Part shown: in pieces, positions 1 through 7,633 of the stretch
Position numbering within the stretch: position 1 is the first letter of the stretch
Layout: each line of letters begins with the position of its first letter
Source of the DNA: a virus
Virus record (IMG/VR): IMGVR_UViG_3300001748_000029
Span: 1 to 23,878 of that record
Length of the DNA: 23,878 bases
Reading direction: 5' to 3' (one strand)
Made by a program: the position numbers and the translations under genes
The notes under the pieces: model-generated
Told to the model about the DNA's origin: nothing
What the model saw: only the letters and a program-made list of their open reading frames with translations
The model's database searches: none

Positions 1-38
1 TTAAAAGATTCAGATTAAAAATTAATCCGCAAAAATAA
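1..38 (+). CDS. possible 3' end of an upstream gene (partial)
   Basis: Frame 3 reads KRFRLKINPQK and stops with TAA at 36-38. The stop overlaps the next start as TAATG, a junction also seen elsewhere in this window. Frame 1 could instead be the tail of the upstream gene, since it reads LKDSD and stops at 16-18. Only about a dozen residues are visible, so neither frame nor function can be settled. A tightly packed late operon upstream makes some gene end here likely. Confidence 0.3.
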   Translation, partial: KRFRLKINPQK

Positions 39-2893
39 TGAATAAACCAAAATTTAGTGTTGCACTTATCGCAAAAAATGAAGCATTAACCTTGCCTAGA
101 ATGATAGGGTCTTTGAAAGAATATCAGGACCGAGGTGGGGAGATTTGGGTATTGGACACAGGGTCCACAGATAATACAATCGAAGTAGCTAAAGAGTTAG
201 GGTGCAAGGTAGAAGCAGTAGGTGACAAGTTTAGAATAAACGTTGACGAAGAATTAGCTAAAAAAATAAACGAGAAGTTTATAGTAGACGGCGAGGCTCC
301 AGTAGTGAATGCTGGTGAGTCTCTTTTTGATTACGCTTCAGCAAGAAATTACATTGCTGATTTTCCAGAGAATGATATGATTGCCACACCAGACTGTGAC
401 GAGATATATACAAAATTTGATATAGATAAATTAGACGAAGTTATTTCTAACGGTGTAGAACAATTAGAATATGAGTTTGTATTTTCACATGATGAAAATA
501 ATAATCCAGTTATTAAGTTCCGACACTGTAAGTTTTATAATAGAAAAAAATTAAAGTGGGTAGGTATTATCCACGAAGTTTTAAAAGGACAAGCTAATAA
601 AATGTATCTCGGAGAAGATATTATTAAGTTAGAACATTACCAGAATGAAAAAACTAATCGTTCCGGTTACTTAAAAGGTCTAGCAATAGATTGTTATAAT
701 AATCCAGATAACGACAGGAACTCCCACTATTTTGCTCGGGAGATGTTCTATTTAGGACGACATAAATCAGCCATTAAAGAATTTTTAAATCATATTTCAA
801 TGGGACGATGGGGTACCGAAGCAGCTCAATCGATGATGTACATTGGAGATTGCTATAAAGCACTTAAAGATTACGATGAAATGCTAAAGTGGTATGTTAA
901 GTCAGTTGAGAAAGAAGCTCGCAGAGAACCACTTATGAGGTTGGCAGAGTATTATTTCCAAAAGAATATGCACCCACAAGTTATAGCTTATGCAGAAGCT
1001 GCACTCTCAATTACTCAGTTACCATTCTATTCCAATCACCAACCTTACTATGAGAATGTACCTCATGAATTACTTTACATTTCATATTGGTGGACCGGTA
1101 ATAAAGAAAAAAGTAAGGAACATTACATGAAAGCTTTAGCTTGGAAACCAAACCATCCTCGTTATATTAAAGATGGACAGTTTTATGGAGTAGACCAGAG
1201 TTTCAAGTCAGATGAGTATCTTAAAAAAATAAAGAATAATGAAAACTTCACTTTCGTAAAAAGAGGTGATGGTGAGTTAGCATGTATGAACGGAGAGACA
1301 GGAGCAAACTGTGATAACCATCCGTACTCTGAAGAACTTGGTAAAGCATTAAAAGAATCTTTTGAATTTCTAAAAGATAAAGCTGATATTGTAGAATGGG
1401 ATGACCAAAAAAATTACAACATCTTACTTCATAGAAAAGATAATGACTTAGAGAAAGTTCGAAACTTCTGGGTGACAGTTCAAGAATCACCACGCAGGAA
1501 ATTCTTTATCGGACCAGAGAGATTAAAAGGAGTTTGTGAATTACTAGGAGCTAAACATGTTGAAGTTCCATTAGTAAATGCTTTCGAATATATTACAGGT
1601 TCAGATTTAAGACCTGAAGATAATGATATATTTATTTTCAGTTGTGGAATGCCAGCTAAGTATTTAATTGCTAGAACACTAAAACAAAATCCCAACATTA
1701 CCTGTATTGATGCTGGAAGTGCTTTTGACCCAATCTTTGTGGGAGCAACACGAACAGAACAGGCCGACAAAGAAACTCTTAGAAGATTATATATGAAAAG
1801 ATATTCTCAAGAGGAATTAGATGAGAAGTTCAGTATACCTCAAGAAACTCATCCAGAGAGACTATTCAAATTAGAAAGAATTACTGATAACGATAAAGTT
1901 ATTTATGACTTAGGTTGTTCAACTTTCAAAACATTAGACAGAGCTATTGGAGTTGATATTGAACAAAAAGAAGGAGTAGATGTAGTAGCCAGTGTTGATG
2001 ACTTACCTACAATTGAAAGTAATTCAGTTGATGTTATTCTAGCCAGTCACATCATAGAACACATGGGAGATACTGAAAAAACATTATTTGAATGGCAGAG
2101 GATTCTAAAAGAAGAAGGTAGAATTATATTTATCCTACCAGACGATGAAGTAGTTGATACTATGAATCCAATGCTTAGCGGTGGTTGCCATAAACACGCA
2201 TTTACTCGTGACGCTTTAGCAAAGATTATAGAAAAAATGCCCGGATTCGAGTTAAGTGAATTAGTTACAGTTATGGAAGGATGGAGTTTTGGAGGAGTTA
2301 TTAGGAAGAAAACATCTGTTTTACCTAAAATAAGCTTTGTTATTCCAACCTTAGGAAGAGAAGAAGGCCTAAAACGCTGTTTAGACTCAATTGATAAGCT
2401 TAATTACCCTAAAGATAAAGTAGAAATTATTGTTAAAGAGGATAGTTTTGAGAACAGAACTGGAGTTCCCAAGTTAGTAAAACAAGGAGTCGAAGAATCA
2501 ACAGGTGATTGGGTCGTCTTCGCTTCCAACGATACAGAATTTACACCTAATTCAATTTTACAAGCTTTATACGAAGGTGAAAAAGGTTATGTGGCCTTCA
2601 ATACAGGTACTGTCTATCCAGATGAAGGGAACATCAACGAACATTTCATGATTCGCAAGGACATTATCGAAAAGATAGGTGAAGTTTTTGACACTGATTT
2701 CCATCATGTTGGAGTTGATAATTTGCTTCTAGCAAAAATGAGAAAATTAGGAGTGTTTGTTAGGTCGCAAAAAGCCGTAGTACAACATCACCATTTCGCT
2801 CAAGGTTCAGAGATGGACGAAACTTACAAATTAGGATGGTCTCATGTAGATGAGGACCGAGCATTATTAGCTAAGAAGTTATTAGAAATATAA
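38..2893 (+). CDS. multidomain glycosyltransferase-methyltransferase (GT2 / TPR / GT-D-like / SAM-MTase / GT2)
   Basis: This 951-residue cytoplasmic enzyme probably builds or decorates a glycan. Residues 1-205 are a family-2 glycosyltransferase: SVALIAKNEALTLP start, LDTGSTDNT at 39-47, a DxD-like PDCDE at 118-122, and WVGIIHEVL at 174-182. Residues 220-380 are helical and TPR-like. Residues 390-575 contain FVKRGDGEL (406-414) and CIDAGSAFD (556-564), which suggest a GT-D/DUF1792-type domain. Residues 605-755 are a class I methyltransferase: IYDLGCSTF at 622-630, GVD at 638-640, and an ILASHIIEHM motif IV region. Residues 763-951 start like a second GT2 (ISFVIPTLGREEGLKRCL), but the usual DxD is replaced by SNDTE at 830-834. 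The ATG follows an A-rich leader. The next gene begins one base after the stop. Family assignments are confident for GT2 and MTase and weaker for the GT-D part. The acceptor is unknown; virion protein, collagen-like fibre and host surface glycan are all possible. Confidence 0.85.
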   Translation: MNKPKFSVALIAKNEALTLPRMIGSLKEYQDRGGEIWVLDTGSTDNTIEVAKELGCKVEAVGDKFRINVDEELAKKINEKFIVDGEAPVVNAGESLFDYASARNYIADFPENDMIATPDCDEIYTKFDIDKLDEVISNGVEQLEYEFVFSHDENNNPVIKFRHCKFYNRKKLKWVGIIHEVLKGQANKMYLGEDIIKLEHYQNEKTNRSGYLKGLAIDCYNNPDNDRNSHYFAREMFYLGRHKSAIKEFLNHISMGRWGTEAAQSMMYIGDCYKALKDYDEMLKWYVKSVEKEARREPLMRLAEYYFQKNMHPQVIAYAEAALSITQLPFYSNHQPYYENVPHELLYISYWWTGNKEKSKEHYMKALAWKPNHPRYIKDGQFYGVDQSFKSDEYLKKIKNNENFTFVKRGDGELACMNGETGANCDNHPYSEELGKALKESFEFLKDKADIVEWDDQKNYNILLHRKDNDLEKVRNFWVTVQESPRRKFFIGPERLKGVCELLGAKHVEVPLVNAFEYITGSDLRPEDNDIFIFSCGMPAKYLIARTLKQNPNITCIDAGSAFDPIFVGATRTEQADKETLRRLYMKRYSQEELDEKFSIPQETHPERLFKLERITDNDKVIYDLGCSTFKTLDRAIGVDIEQKEGVDVVASVDDLPTIESNSVDVILASHIIEHMGDTEKTLFEWQRILKEEGRIIFILPDDEVVDTMNPMLSGGCHKHAFTRDALAKIIEKMPGFELSELVTVMEGWSFGGVIRKKTSVLPKISFVIPTLGREEGLKRCLDSIDKLNYPKDKVEIIVKEDSFENRTGVPKLVKQGVEESTGDWVVFASNDTEFTPNSILQALYEGEKGYVAFNTGTVYPDEGNINEHFMIRKDIIEKIGEVFDTDFHHVGVDNLLLAKMRKLGVFVRSQKAVVQHHHFAQGSEMDETYKLGWSHVDEDRALLAKKLLEI

Positions 2894-2894
2894 T

Positions 2895-3425
2895 ATGGAC
2901 GCAGAAACATCAAAAAAGTTTAACTTATATAGAAGTTTAGGTTCACAACTTATAAATAAAGGTAAGTGGTTTTTGAATCAAGCAACTCCCTTTGATAAAA
3001 GGATTTTATCTCAAGTTGAAATGATAAAAAATGTACAACATTTCACTGGGTTAATGCCAGTTCTTGCCGATGAGAAGTTCCATGCTACAGATATAGATAC
3101 TTGGAAAACTATTATAGCTAATGATTGGACTAACAAAAGAAAATATGTAGCTGATACTTTTGACTGTGATAACTTCGCAAGTTCTTTTTGTGCTTACTGT
3201 GCTGATATTTATGAATTAAATACAGCAGGTAGATTTACTGTAGAGTTACTTAATCCAGAAACTAACGAACATATTGGGTACCATCGAGCGGTTATTATTA
3301 TAGATAATAAATTAGACTGCTACCTGTTAGAAAGTCAGACAGATAAGATGGTTAAAATAGAAGATGGTGTAGACCCGGTTATAGATAACTGGAAATATAA
3401 AGTTAACCTTATTAGTTTTAATTAA
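2895..3425 (+). CDS. papain-like / agglutinin-C-like small protein
   Basis: A 176-residue soluble protein. The core pattern is TFDCDNFA (Cys91), GYHRAVIIID (His130) and YLLESQTDKM (Glu146 to Gln148). This Cys...His...E-x-Q order with intervening strands resembles the papain-like C-terminal domain of Marasmius oreades agglutinin and related phage proteins, where the last motif is usually EPQTD. If that is right, Cys91 and His130 would form a cysteine-protease or amidase dyad. The N-terminal 60 residues are helical and unassigned. The gene lies one base after the glycosyltransferase gene and eight bases before a two-helix membrane protein, so a role in lysis or in processing a virion protein is conceivable. 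The assignment rests on motif pattern only; a non-catalytic structural role is equally possible. Confidence 0.5.
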   Translation: MDAETSKKFNLYRSLGSQLINKGKWFLNQATPFDKRILSQVEMIKNVQHFTGLMPVLADEKFHATDIDTWKTIIANDWTNKRKYVADTFDCDNFASSFCAYCADIYELNTAGRFTVELLNPETNEHIGYHRAVIIIDNKLDCYLLESQTDKMVKIEDGVDPVIDNWKYKVNLISFN

Positions 3426-3433
3426 AAAAAAAT

Positions 3434-3658
3434 ATGTTAAATAAAATAAAAGCAGTTTTGTTAAGTAATAGGTTCAAATCATTTTACTGGAGATTAGGAA
3501 TGTTAGTATTAGCCGCACTTATTGGCGGGATATTAGATAATATTAATATTCTTTCACCATATCTTAGCCCAGCATCAATCGGTATATTAGGATTGATTTT
3601 AGGTGAAATTTCTAAGGCAGTTAACAACTCTGTAAAAGCAAGAAAATTGATTAAATAA
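3434..3658 (+). CDS. small two-helix membrane protein, possible holin
   Basis: A 74-residue protein with a basic N-terminus (MLNKIKAVLLSNRFKSFYWR). Two hydrophobic segments follow, about 21-38 (LGMLVLAALIGGIL) and 46-60 (ASIGILGLILGEI), separated by a short polar turn. The C-terminus is basic (VKARKLIK). Size, topology and charge pattern fit a class II-type holin, and its neighbour is a candidate cysteine hydrolase. No family-specific motif was recognised. It could equally be a small membrane protein used in virion assembly or DNA ejection. The start follows a run of A residues eight bases after the previous stop. Confidence 0.5.
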   Translation: MLNKIKAVLLSNRFKSFYWRLGMLVLAALIGGILDNINILSPYLSPASIGILGLILGEISKAVNNSVKARKLIK

Positions 3659-3711
3659 AATATAGAGTATAAAATTATAGTATAGGTATTAGTAATTAAT
3701 TAAAAAACAAG

Positions 3712-5097
3712 ATGTATCCCCAAATAAATATAAAACACAATATAGGGAACACGATTGAAGTCCCAAATCAATTGGACATCAAAGCTTCTACTTATATGAG
3801 TAGTAATATTGCTGCGGGGGTTCTAGCTGTACCTGTTGAAAATACAACAGATTTTACAGATGGTTCCATCTTGCTATTACTTTCATCTATAGGAGCTGAG
3901 AATGCTGAAATCGTAACCTCTACTTCTAATACAACATCATCGTTCGTGACTTTGGCTACTTTGATGGCTCATAGTCGAGGTGATTTAGTTAGTGAATTGA
4001 AGTACGACCAAATAGTTGTTTCAAAATGTGCCACAGTAGACGGAGTTTACTCTGTATTGGCTACCCAAACATTTTTTACAACACAACAGGAAACAGTTAT
4101 TTACGATACAACAGGTCTTTCAACGGACTACTACAAAATTCAGTGGAAAAATTCACTTACAGGTTTAACATCTGATGCGTCTACTCCAATAAGTGTTTCA
4201 GGTTATCCAACTAATTCTGTAGCGAATGTTATTTTTCCAGTTCTAAAAGCTATGGGAGTATCAGAAGATGACCCTAAGATTACAGTTGATTTCTGTTTAT
4301 CAGCAATTGATGACGCTAGGAAATTTACTCAAGCTAAACTATATGGTATTCGTCACGCTTGGCAACAGGAGTTCGAGTATCCTATTCAAGTTTTAGCAGG
4401 AACTAATTCTGTAGACCTACCTGACGATATTGATTTCAGTGAGACTGACCGTTCTGTTTTAGCCGCTAGATTCTTGGTAGACAATATAATGGCACCTTAT
4501 AATTTAAGGTATGTAGATAAGAAAGATTGGAATAATGTAGGGGCTTCAGTTCAAGGAGGAACTACAACAGCCGAGGCAGCTATAGGTGCAGTGAGTATAA
4601 CATTAAATAGTGTAGGAGATTTTCCGGATTCAGATTCAGGAGTAGCTTATATTGCTACAACAGATTATGACGAAGATATAGAACAAATTGCATACACGAG
4701 TATAGACTTAACAACGAATCAGTTACTTGGAGTAACTGGAATAACAAGGGTAATTCCATCTGGAACGAGGGTCTGGTCGAGACCGACAATTTCTCAGCCG
4801 GTCTGTTACACAGTTTATGACGGAAAATTGTTTTTCGATAGAATCATTCCAGATTCAATGCAGGGAAAAAATCTCTACATTGATTACTACAAGAAAATTG
4901 ATAAAGTTGAAAATCTCTATCAAGAGCTTTCAGAGCACTACAGAGAGATTTACAAATGGTACTTGCGTTACGCTATTAAATACCGAAAGGATATTTCATT
5001 AGAGAGTAACGACCCAGACTTAAAGAAGTTCGAATCATTAGTTCAAGCTTTGTTTGATAATCTTTACACAGGGCAAGGTACTGTTATTACAAATTAA
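3712..5097 (+). CDS. head-tail adaptor / tail-tube-like structural protein
   Basis: A 461-residue probable virion protein. The segments at 171-265 (helical, [16 protein letters not shown] then [14 protein letters not shown]) and 360-455 resemble T7 gp11-type and other podovirus adaptors. The second includes [13 protein letters not shown] and YIDYYKK followed by a helical C-terminus. Two beta-rich segments look like copies of one small domain: residues 33-96 ([14 protein letters not shown] ... HSRGDLVS) and 288-356 ([17 protein letters not shown] ... IPSGTRVWS). The second copy interrupts the adaptor fold. The gene sits before a fibre and a nozzle-like protein, as expected for the tail-assembly cluster. 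It is preceded by a 53-base A/T-rich gap in which I see no clear promoter. Assignment is from fold-like patterns and synteny, not a strong signature. Confidence 0.55.
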   Translation: MYPQINIKHNIGNTIEVPNQLDIKASTYMSSNIAAGVLAVPVENTTDFTDGSILLLLSSIGAENAEIVTSTSNTTSSFVTLATLMAHSRGDLVSELKYDQIVVSKCATVDGVYSVLATQTFFTTQQETVIYDTTGLSTDYYKIQWKNSLTGLTSDASTPISVSGYPTNSVANVIFPVLKAMGVSEDDPKITVDFCLSAIDDARKFTQAKLYGIRHAWQQEFEYPIQVLAGTNSVDLPDDIDFSETDRSVLAARFLVDNIMAPYNLRYVDKKDWNNVGASVQGGTTTAEAAIGAVSITLNSVGDFPDSDSGVAYIATTDYDEDIEQIAYTSIDLTTNQLLGVTGITRVIPSGTRVWSRPTISQPVCYTVYDGKLFFDRIIPDSMQGKNLYIDYYKKIDKVENLYQELSEHYREIYKWYLRYAIKYRKDISLESNDPDLKKFESLVQALFDNLYTGQGTVITN

Positions 5098-5114
5098 TTA
5101 AATTAAAAATTATT

Positions 5115-6092
5115 ATGGCATTAGGTCAAAATCCGTTGATTCCGTTAGTTGATATTCAACAACAGGAACAACCAAGTAATACAAGTTCGTACCAATTGAT
5201 TACCTTCGGGACAATCACAGGTGGTACACCATACGCAGGGACAGATTATGCAAATATTTTCGCATTGGAATGTATTTTGCAAGATTTAGATGGCTCTGCC
5301 GTTTATCAAATGACAGGTACTGTTGCTAACCCATCTTGGACAGCTATTGGTTCTGGAGCAGCTGGTGCAACTGGCTACACAGGTCCAACCGGCTACACAG
5401 GTTACACTGGAGCTGGAACAACAGGAGCAACTGGCTACACAGGTTACACTGGAGCTGGTGCAACTGGTCCTACAGGTTATACAGGTCCAGTCGGAGCTAC
5501 ATCCGCAACAGGTGCAACAGGTGCAACTGGTTATACAGGTCCAACCGGTGATACTGGGTATACTGGATACACAGGCTACACAGGTTATGGTCCAACAGGT
5601 TACACTGGTCCAGTCGGTCCTATAGGAACAACCGGTGACACTGGTGATACTGGAGCAGATGGAGCAGATGGAGCTACAGGTTACACTGGTCCAACAGGTT
5701 ACACTGGTGATGATGGTGCAGCTTCAACTGTAACAGGTCCAACAGGTCCAACAGGTTACACTGGTCCTACTGGTTACACTGGTCCATCCGGTGCTGACTC
5801 AGCAGTAACTGGCTACACTGGCTACACTGGTGCAACAGGTTACACAGGTCCTAGTGGAATTATCGTTGACGCAATTACTACTACAGCAGGAGGTAGTTCA
5901 GTTGAAAACTTGTCAGCTGGTGATTACGCTAACGTACTTGGAACTGACCGAGTATTCGTTCAATTAGTTGATAATGGAACGAACAACGTTTCAGTTCTTT
6001 CAGCAGTAACCAATGCTGGTTCTGTTGATGTGACATTCTCTGGTGACCCATCAAGTGATACGGTTATCAATGTATTAGTTACTAGAACTTAG
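5115..6092 (+). CDS. collagen-like fibre protein
   Basis: A 325-residue protein. Residues 1-80 form a globular N-terminal part, probably a virion attachment domain. Residues 81-248 are Gly-X-Y triplets dominated by GYTG, GPTG and GATG units and predicted to form a trimeric collagen triple helix. Residues 249-325 are a small beta-rich C-terminal domain ([15 protein letters not shown]...), likely the trimerisation or tip domain. The triplet register breaks near residues 129-131, 156-160, 201-208 and 227-233, which could be flexible hinges. Pro is mostly at X with Thr at Y, a pattern seen in phage and Bacillus exosporium collagen-like proteins. Thr at Y positions is a possible glycosylation substrate, interesting given the glycosyltransferase in the same operon. 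It sits between adaptor and nozzle genes, so a short-tail side fibre or head decoration is likely. Confidence 0.85.
   Translation: MALGQNPLIPLVDIQQQEQPSNTSSYQLITFGTITGGTPYAGTDYANIFALECILQDLDGSAVYQMTGTVANPSWTAIGSGAAGATGYTGPTGYTGYTGAGTTGATGYTGYTGAGATGPTGYTGPVGATSATGATGATGYTGPTGDTGYTGYTGYTGYGPTGYTGPVGPIGTTGDTGDTGADGADGATGYTGPTGYTGDDGAASTVTGPTGPTGYTGPTGYTGPSGADSAVTGYTGYTGATGYTGPSGIIVDAITTTAGGSSVENLSAGDYANVLGTDRVFVQLVDNGTNNVSVLSAVTNAGSVDVTFSGDPSSDTVINVLVTRT
5355..5858 (+). repeat. Gly-X-Y coding repeat of the collagen-like protein
   Basis: This is an imperfect 9- to 18-base tandem repetition encoding GYTGPTG-type units. Synonymous variants (ggctacacaggt, ggttacactggt) alternate, so the repeat is maintained at protein level more than at DNA level. 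Such tracts tend to change length by slippage in multiples of nine bases. Confidence 0.9.
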
Positions 6093-6100
6093 TTTTTCTA

Positions 6101-6132
6101 CCCCCTTCCTATTTTTGCGGATGGGGAGGGGG
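6101..6132 (+). other. intergenic GC-rich hairpin before the nozzle-like gene
   Basis: CCCCCTTCC at 6101-6109 pairs with GGGAGGGGG at 6124-6132 (nine pairs, one of them G-U in the rightward RNA) around a 14-base loop. A flanking CTA/TAG extends the stem past a bulged A. No U-run follows, so it is not a standard intrinsic terminator. It may act as an mRNA processing or stability element, or attenuate transcription between the fibre and nozzle genes. The G-runs could alternatively form a two-tetrad quadruplex. Confidence 0.5.
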
Positions 6133-6162
6133 ATAGGAAAGTTAAACCTAATAAATAAAAAT

Positions 6163-7629
6163 ATGTCAGAAACCATAAAAAATATAAAAATACCATCACC
6201 AACAGAAGGAATAATCCGTTCTGCTCAGTTGAATGACAATATCTGTCCAGAGAACTCTGTTCAATTATCTGTGAATGTTAACTTCGACAGGATTGGTGCT
6301 ATGACTACTAGGCCCGGAGTAGCAACTTATGCTTCAACATTAGATGGTAGTGTAAATGCTTTTGGTTCTCTAAATTCTCAATCGAGTGCAACTAAATATT
6401 TATTTGCTCAAGTAGACGATACTATTCAGTCTTTAAGTTCTGCTACAGGGACATGGTCAGAAGTCCGTTCTGGTTTAACTGGTTCTGCTAAAGCTAGATT
6501 CAGTCAGTTCCTAAATAGAACTTGGATGGTTAACGGTAATGCAGGAGATGTACCTAAAACTTCAGCAGGTGGAGCTTTTGATACAACTGATGTCCCCGCT
6601 ACATTCCCTAAAGCTGATTTTATTCAAGCTGGATTCGATGGCCGTGTTTGGGTGGGAGATGCTTCTAAGGATATTCTTTACTACACAGATATTGTTCAAT
6701 CTACAGATGGGATAAGTTACGATACACCATTAACTTTTGATATTACTACGAATTTCATTGCGAAGTTTTCACCTCAGAACGGAGAGTCTATGACAGGGTT
6801 ATTCCGAGTTCCGAAAGCTCTATTACTTTTCAAACAGAATCATATCTATCGTGTCTACGGGACAGAAAATGTTGACCCATACCCAGCCTACAATGTTGGA
6901 ACATATTCTCAGGAATCTATAGTTCAAGGAAAAGACGGTATCTATTTCCATCACTCTTCCGGGTTCTACAAATTCACATACGATGGTCAACCAACTGAAA
7001 TCTCAAGGCGAGTAATCGACTTTGTTAAAGCAATCCCACGAGCTTCCTATGAGAATGTTGTAGGTATTTACGATGGTTACGATGCAATTAAATGGTCAGT
7101 TGGAGAGGTAACTGTTGAAGGTGTAACCTACAAGAATTGCCAGATGAGATATACAATCTCTACTCAAGTTTGGACTATCTATGATTTTGATGATAACGAT
7201 ATAACAGCTTTGATTAGTTACGATAACGGTACAACTATTGAACAGGTGGTAGGAACAGCTGACGGACTTGTTGGTAAATTAGATTCTGGTTATACAGATT
7301 TCGGAGAGGATATTTATTTCGACATAATAGACAGATGGCGTTCATATACAGAAATGGATTCTCATTCAAAGGGTATCAGTGGTTTAGCATTCATGGTTGA
7401 TAATGGAGGAGGTACTGACGTTCAATACCAAACTGATTCTATGGGAGTAAATAAATGGAAGGACATCGATACAATCGGAGAAGATTTTGTTTCACTATTC
7501 CCAAATGTAACTACTGATGATTTTAATGAATCACGACTTCGAATAAAAGGATATTCAAACGGTGAACCAATAGTATTTGAAAGTATAGAATTACTTTCAA
7601 TTCAAAATAAAGGGTTAGATAAAAACTAA
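6163..7629 (+). CDS. P22 gp10-like DNA stabilisation / tail nozzle protein
   Basis: A 488-residue protein from the ATG beginning MSETIKNIKIPSP. The leader includes an N-terminal GAMTTRPGVATYAS motif, typical of podoviral stabilisation proteins ('RPG' after a beta start). Recurring beta-blade patterns follow: FLNRTWMVNG, FDGRVWVGDAS, LLLFKQNHIYRVYG, GIYFHHSSGFYKFTYDG and YTISTQVWTIYDFD. These fit the beta-propeller of P22 gp10-type nozzle proteins, which plug the short tail after DNA packaging. A longer reading from a TTG at 6115 is possible, but it would place coding sequence inside the GC-rich hairpin and yield an odd Gly/Arg-rich N-terminus. The ATG at 6163 has the A-rich leader used by other genes here. 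The next gene starts four bases after the stop. Confidence 0.65.
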   Translation: MSETIKNIKIPSPTEGIIRSAQLNDNICPENSVQLSVNVNFDRIGAMTTRPGVATYASTLDGSVNAFGSLNSQSSATKYLFAQVDDTIQSLSSATGTWSEVRSGLTGSAKARFSQFLNRTWMVNGNAGDVPKTSAGGAFDTTDVPATFPKADFIQAGFDGRVWVGDASKDILYYTDIVQSTDGISYDTPLTFDITTNFIAKFSPQNGESMTGLFRVPKALLLFKQNHIYRVYGTENVDPYPAYNVGTYSQESIVQGKDGIYFHHSSGFYKFTYDGQPTEISRRVIDFVKAIPRASYENVVGIYDGYDAIKWSVGEVTVEGVTYKNCQMRYTISTQVWTIYDFDDNDITALISYDNGTTIEQVVGTADGLVGKLDSGYTDFGEDIYFDIIDRWRSYTEMDSHSKGISGLAFMVDNGGGTDVQYQTDSMGVNKWKDIDTIGEDFVSLFPNVTTDDFNESRLRIKGYSNGEPIVFESIELLSIQNKGLDKN

Positions 7630-7633
7630 AAAC

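Noticed and set aside
3659-3711. A promoter in the A/T-rich gap before the adaptor gene
   Set aside because: Only low-complexity A/T repeats are seen; no paired -35/-10 or Bacteroidota-type boxes with proper spacing.
5323-5625. Long alternative-frame reading frames inside the collagen-like gene
   Set aside because: They are by-products of the Gly-X-Y codon repetition; synonymous variation follows the collagen frame.
5355-5858. Repetitive DNA as a CRISPR array
   Set aside because: Repeats are short, codon-phased and without unique spacers of constant length.
6115-6162. TTG start extending the nozzle-like protein by 16 residues
   Set aside because: Places coding sequence in a GC-rich hairpin; the ATG at 6163 has the A-rich leader typical of this genome.
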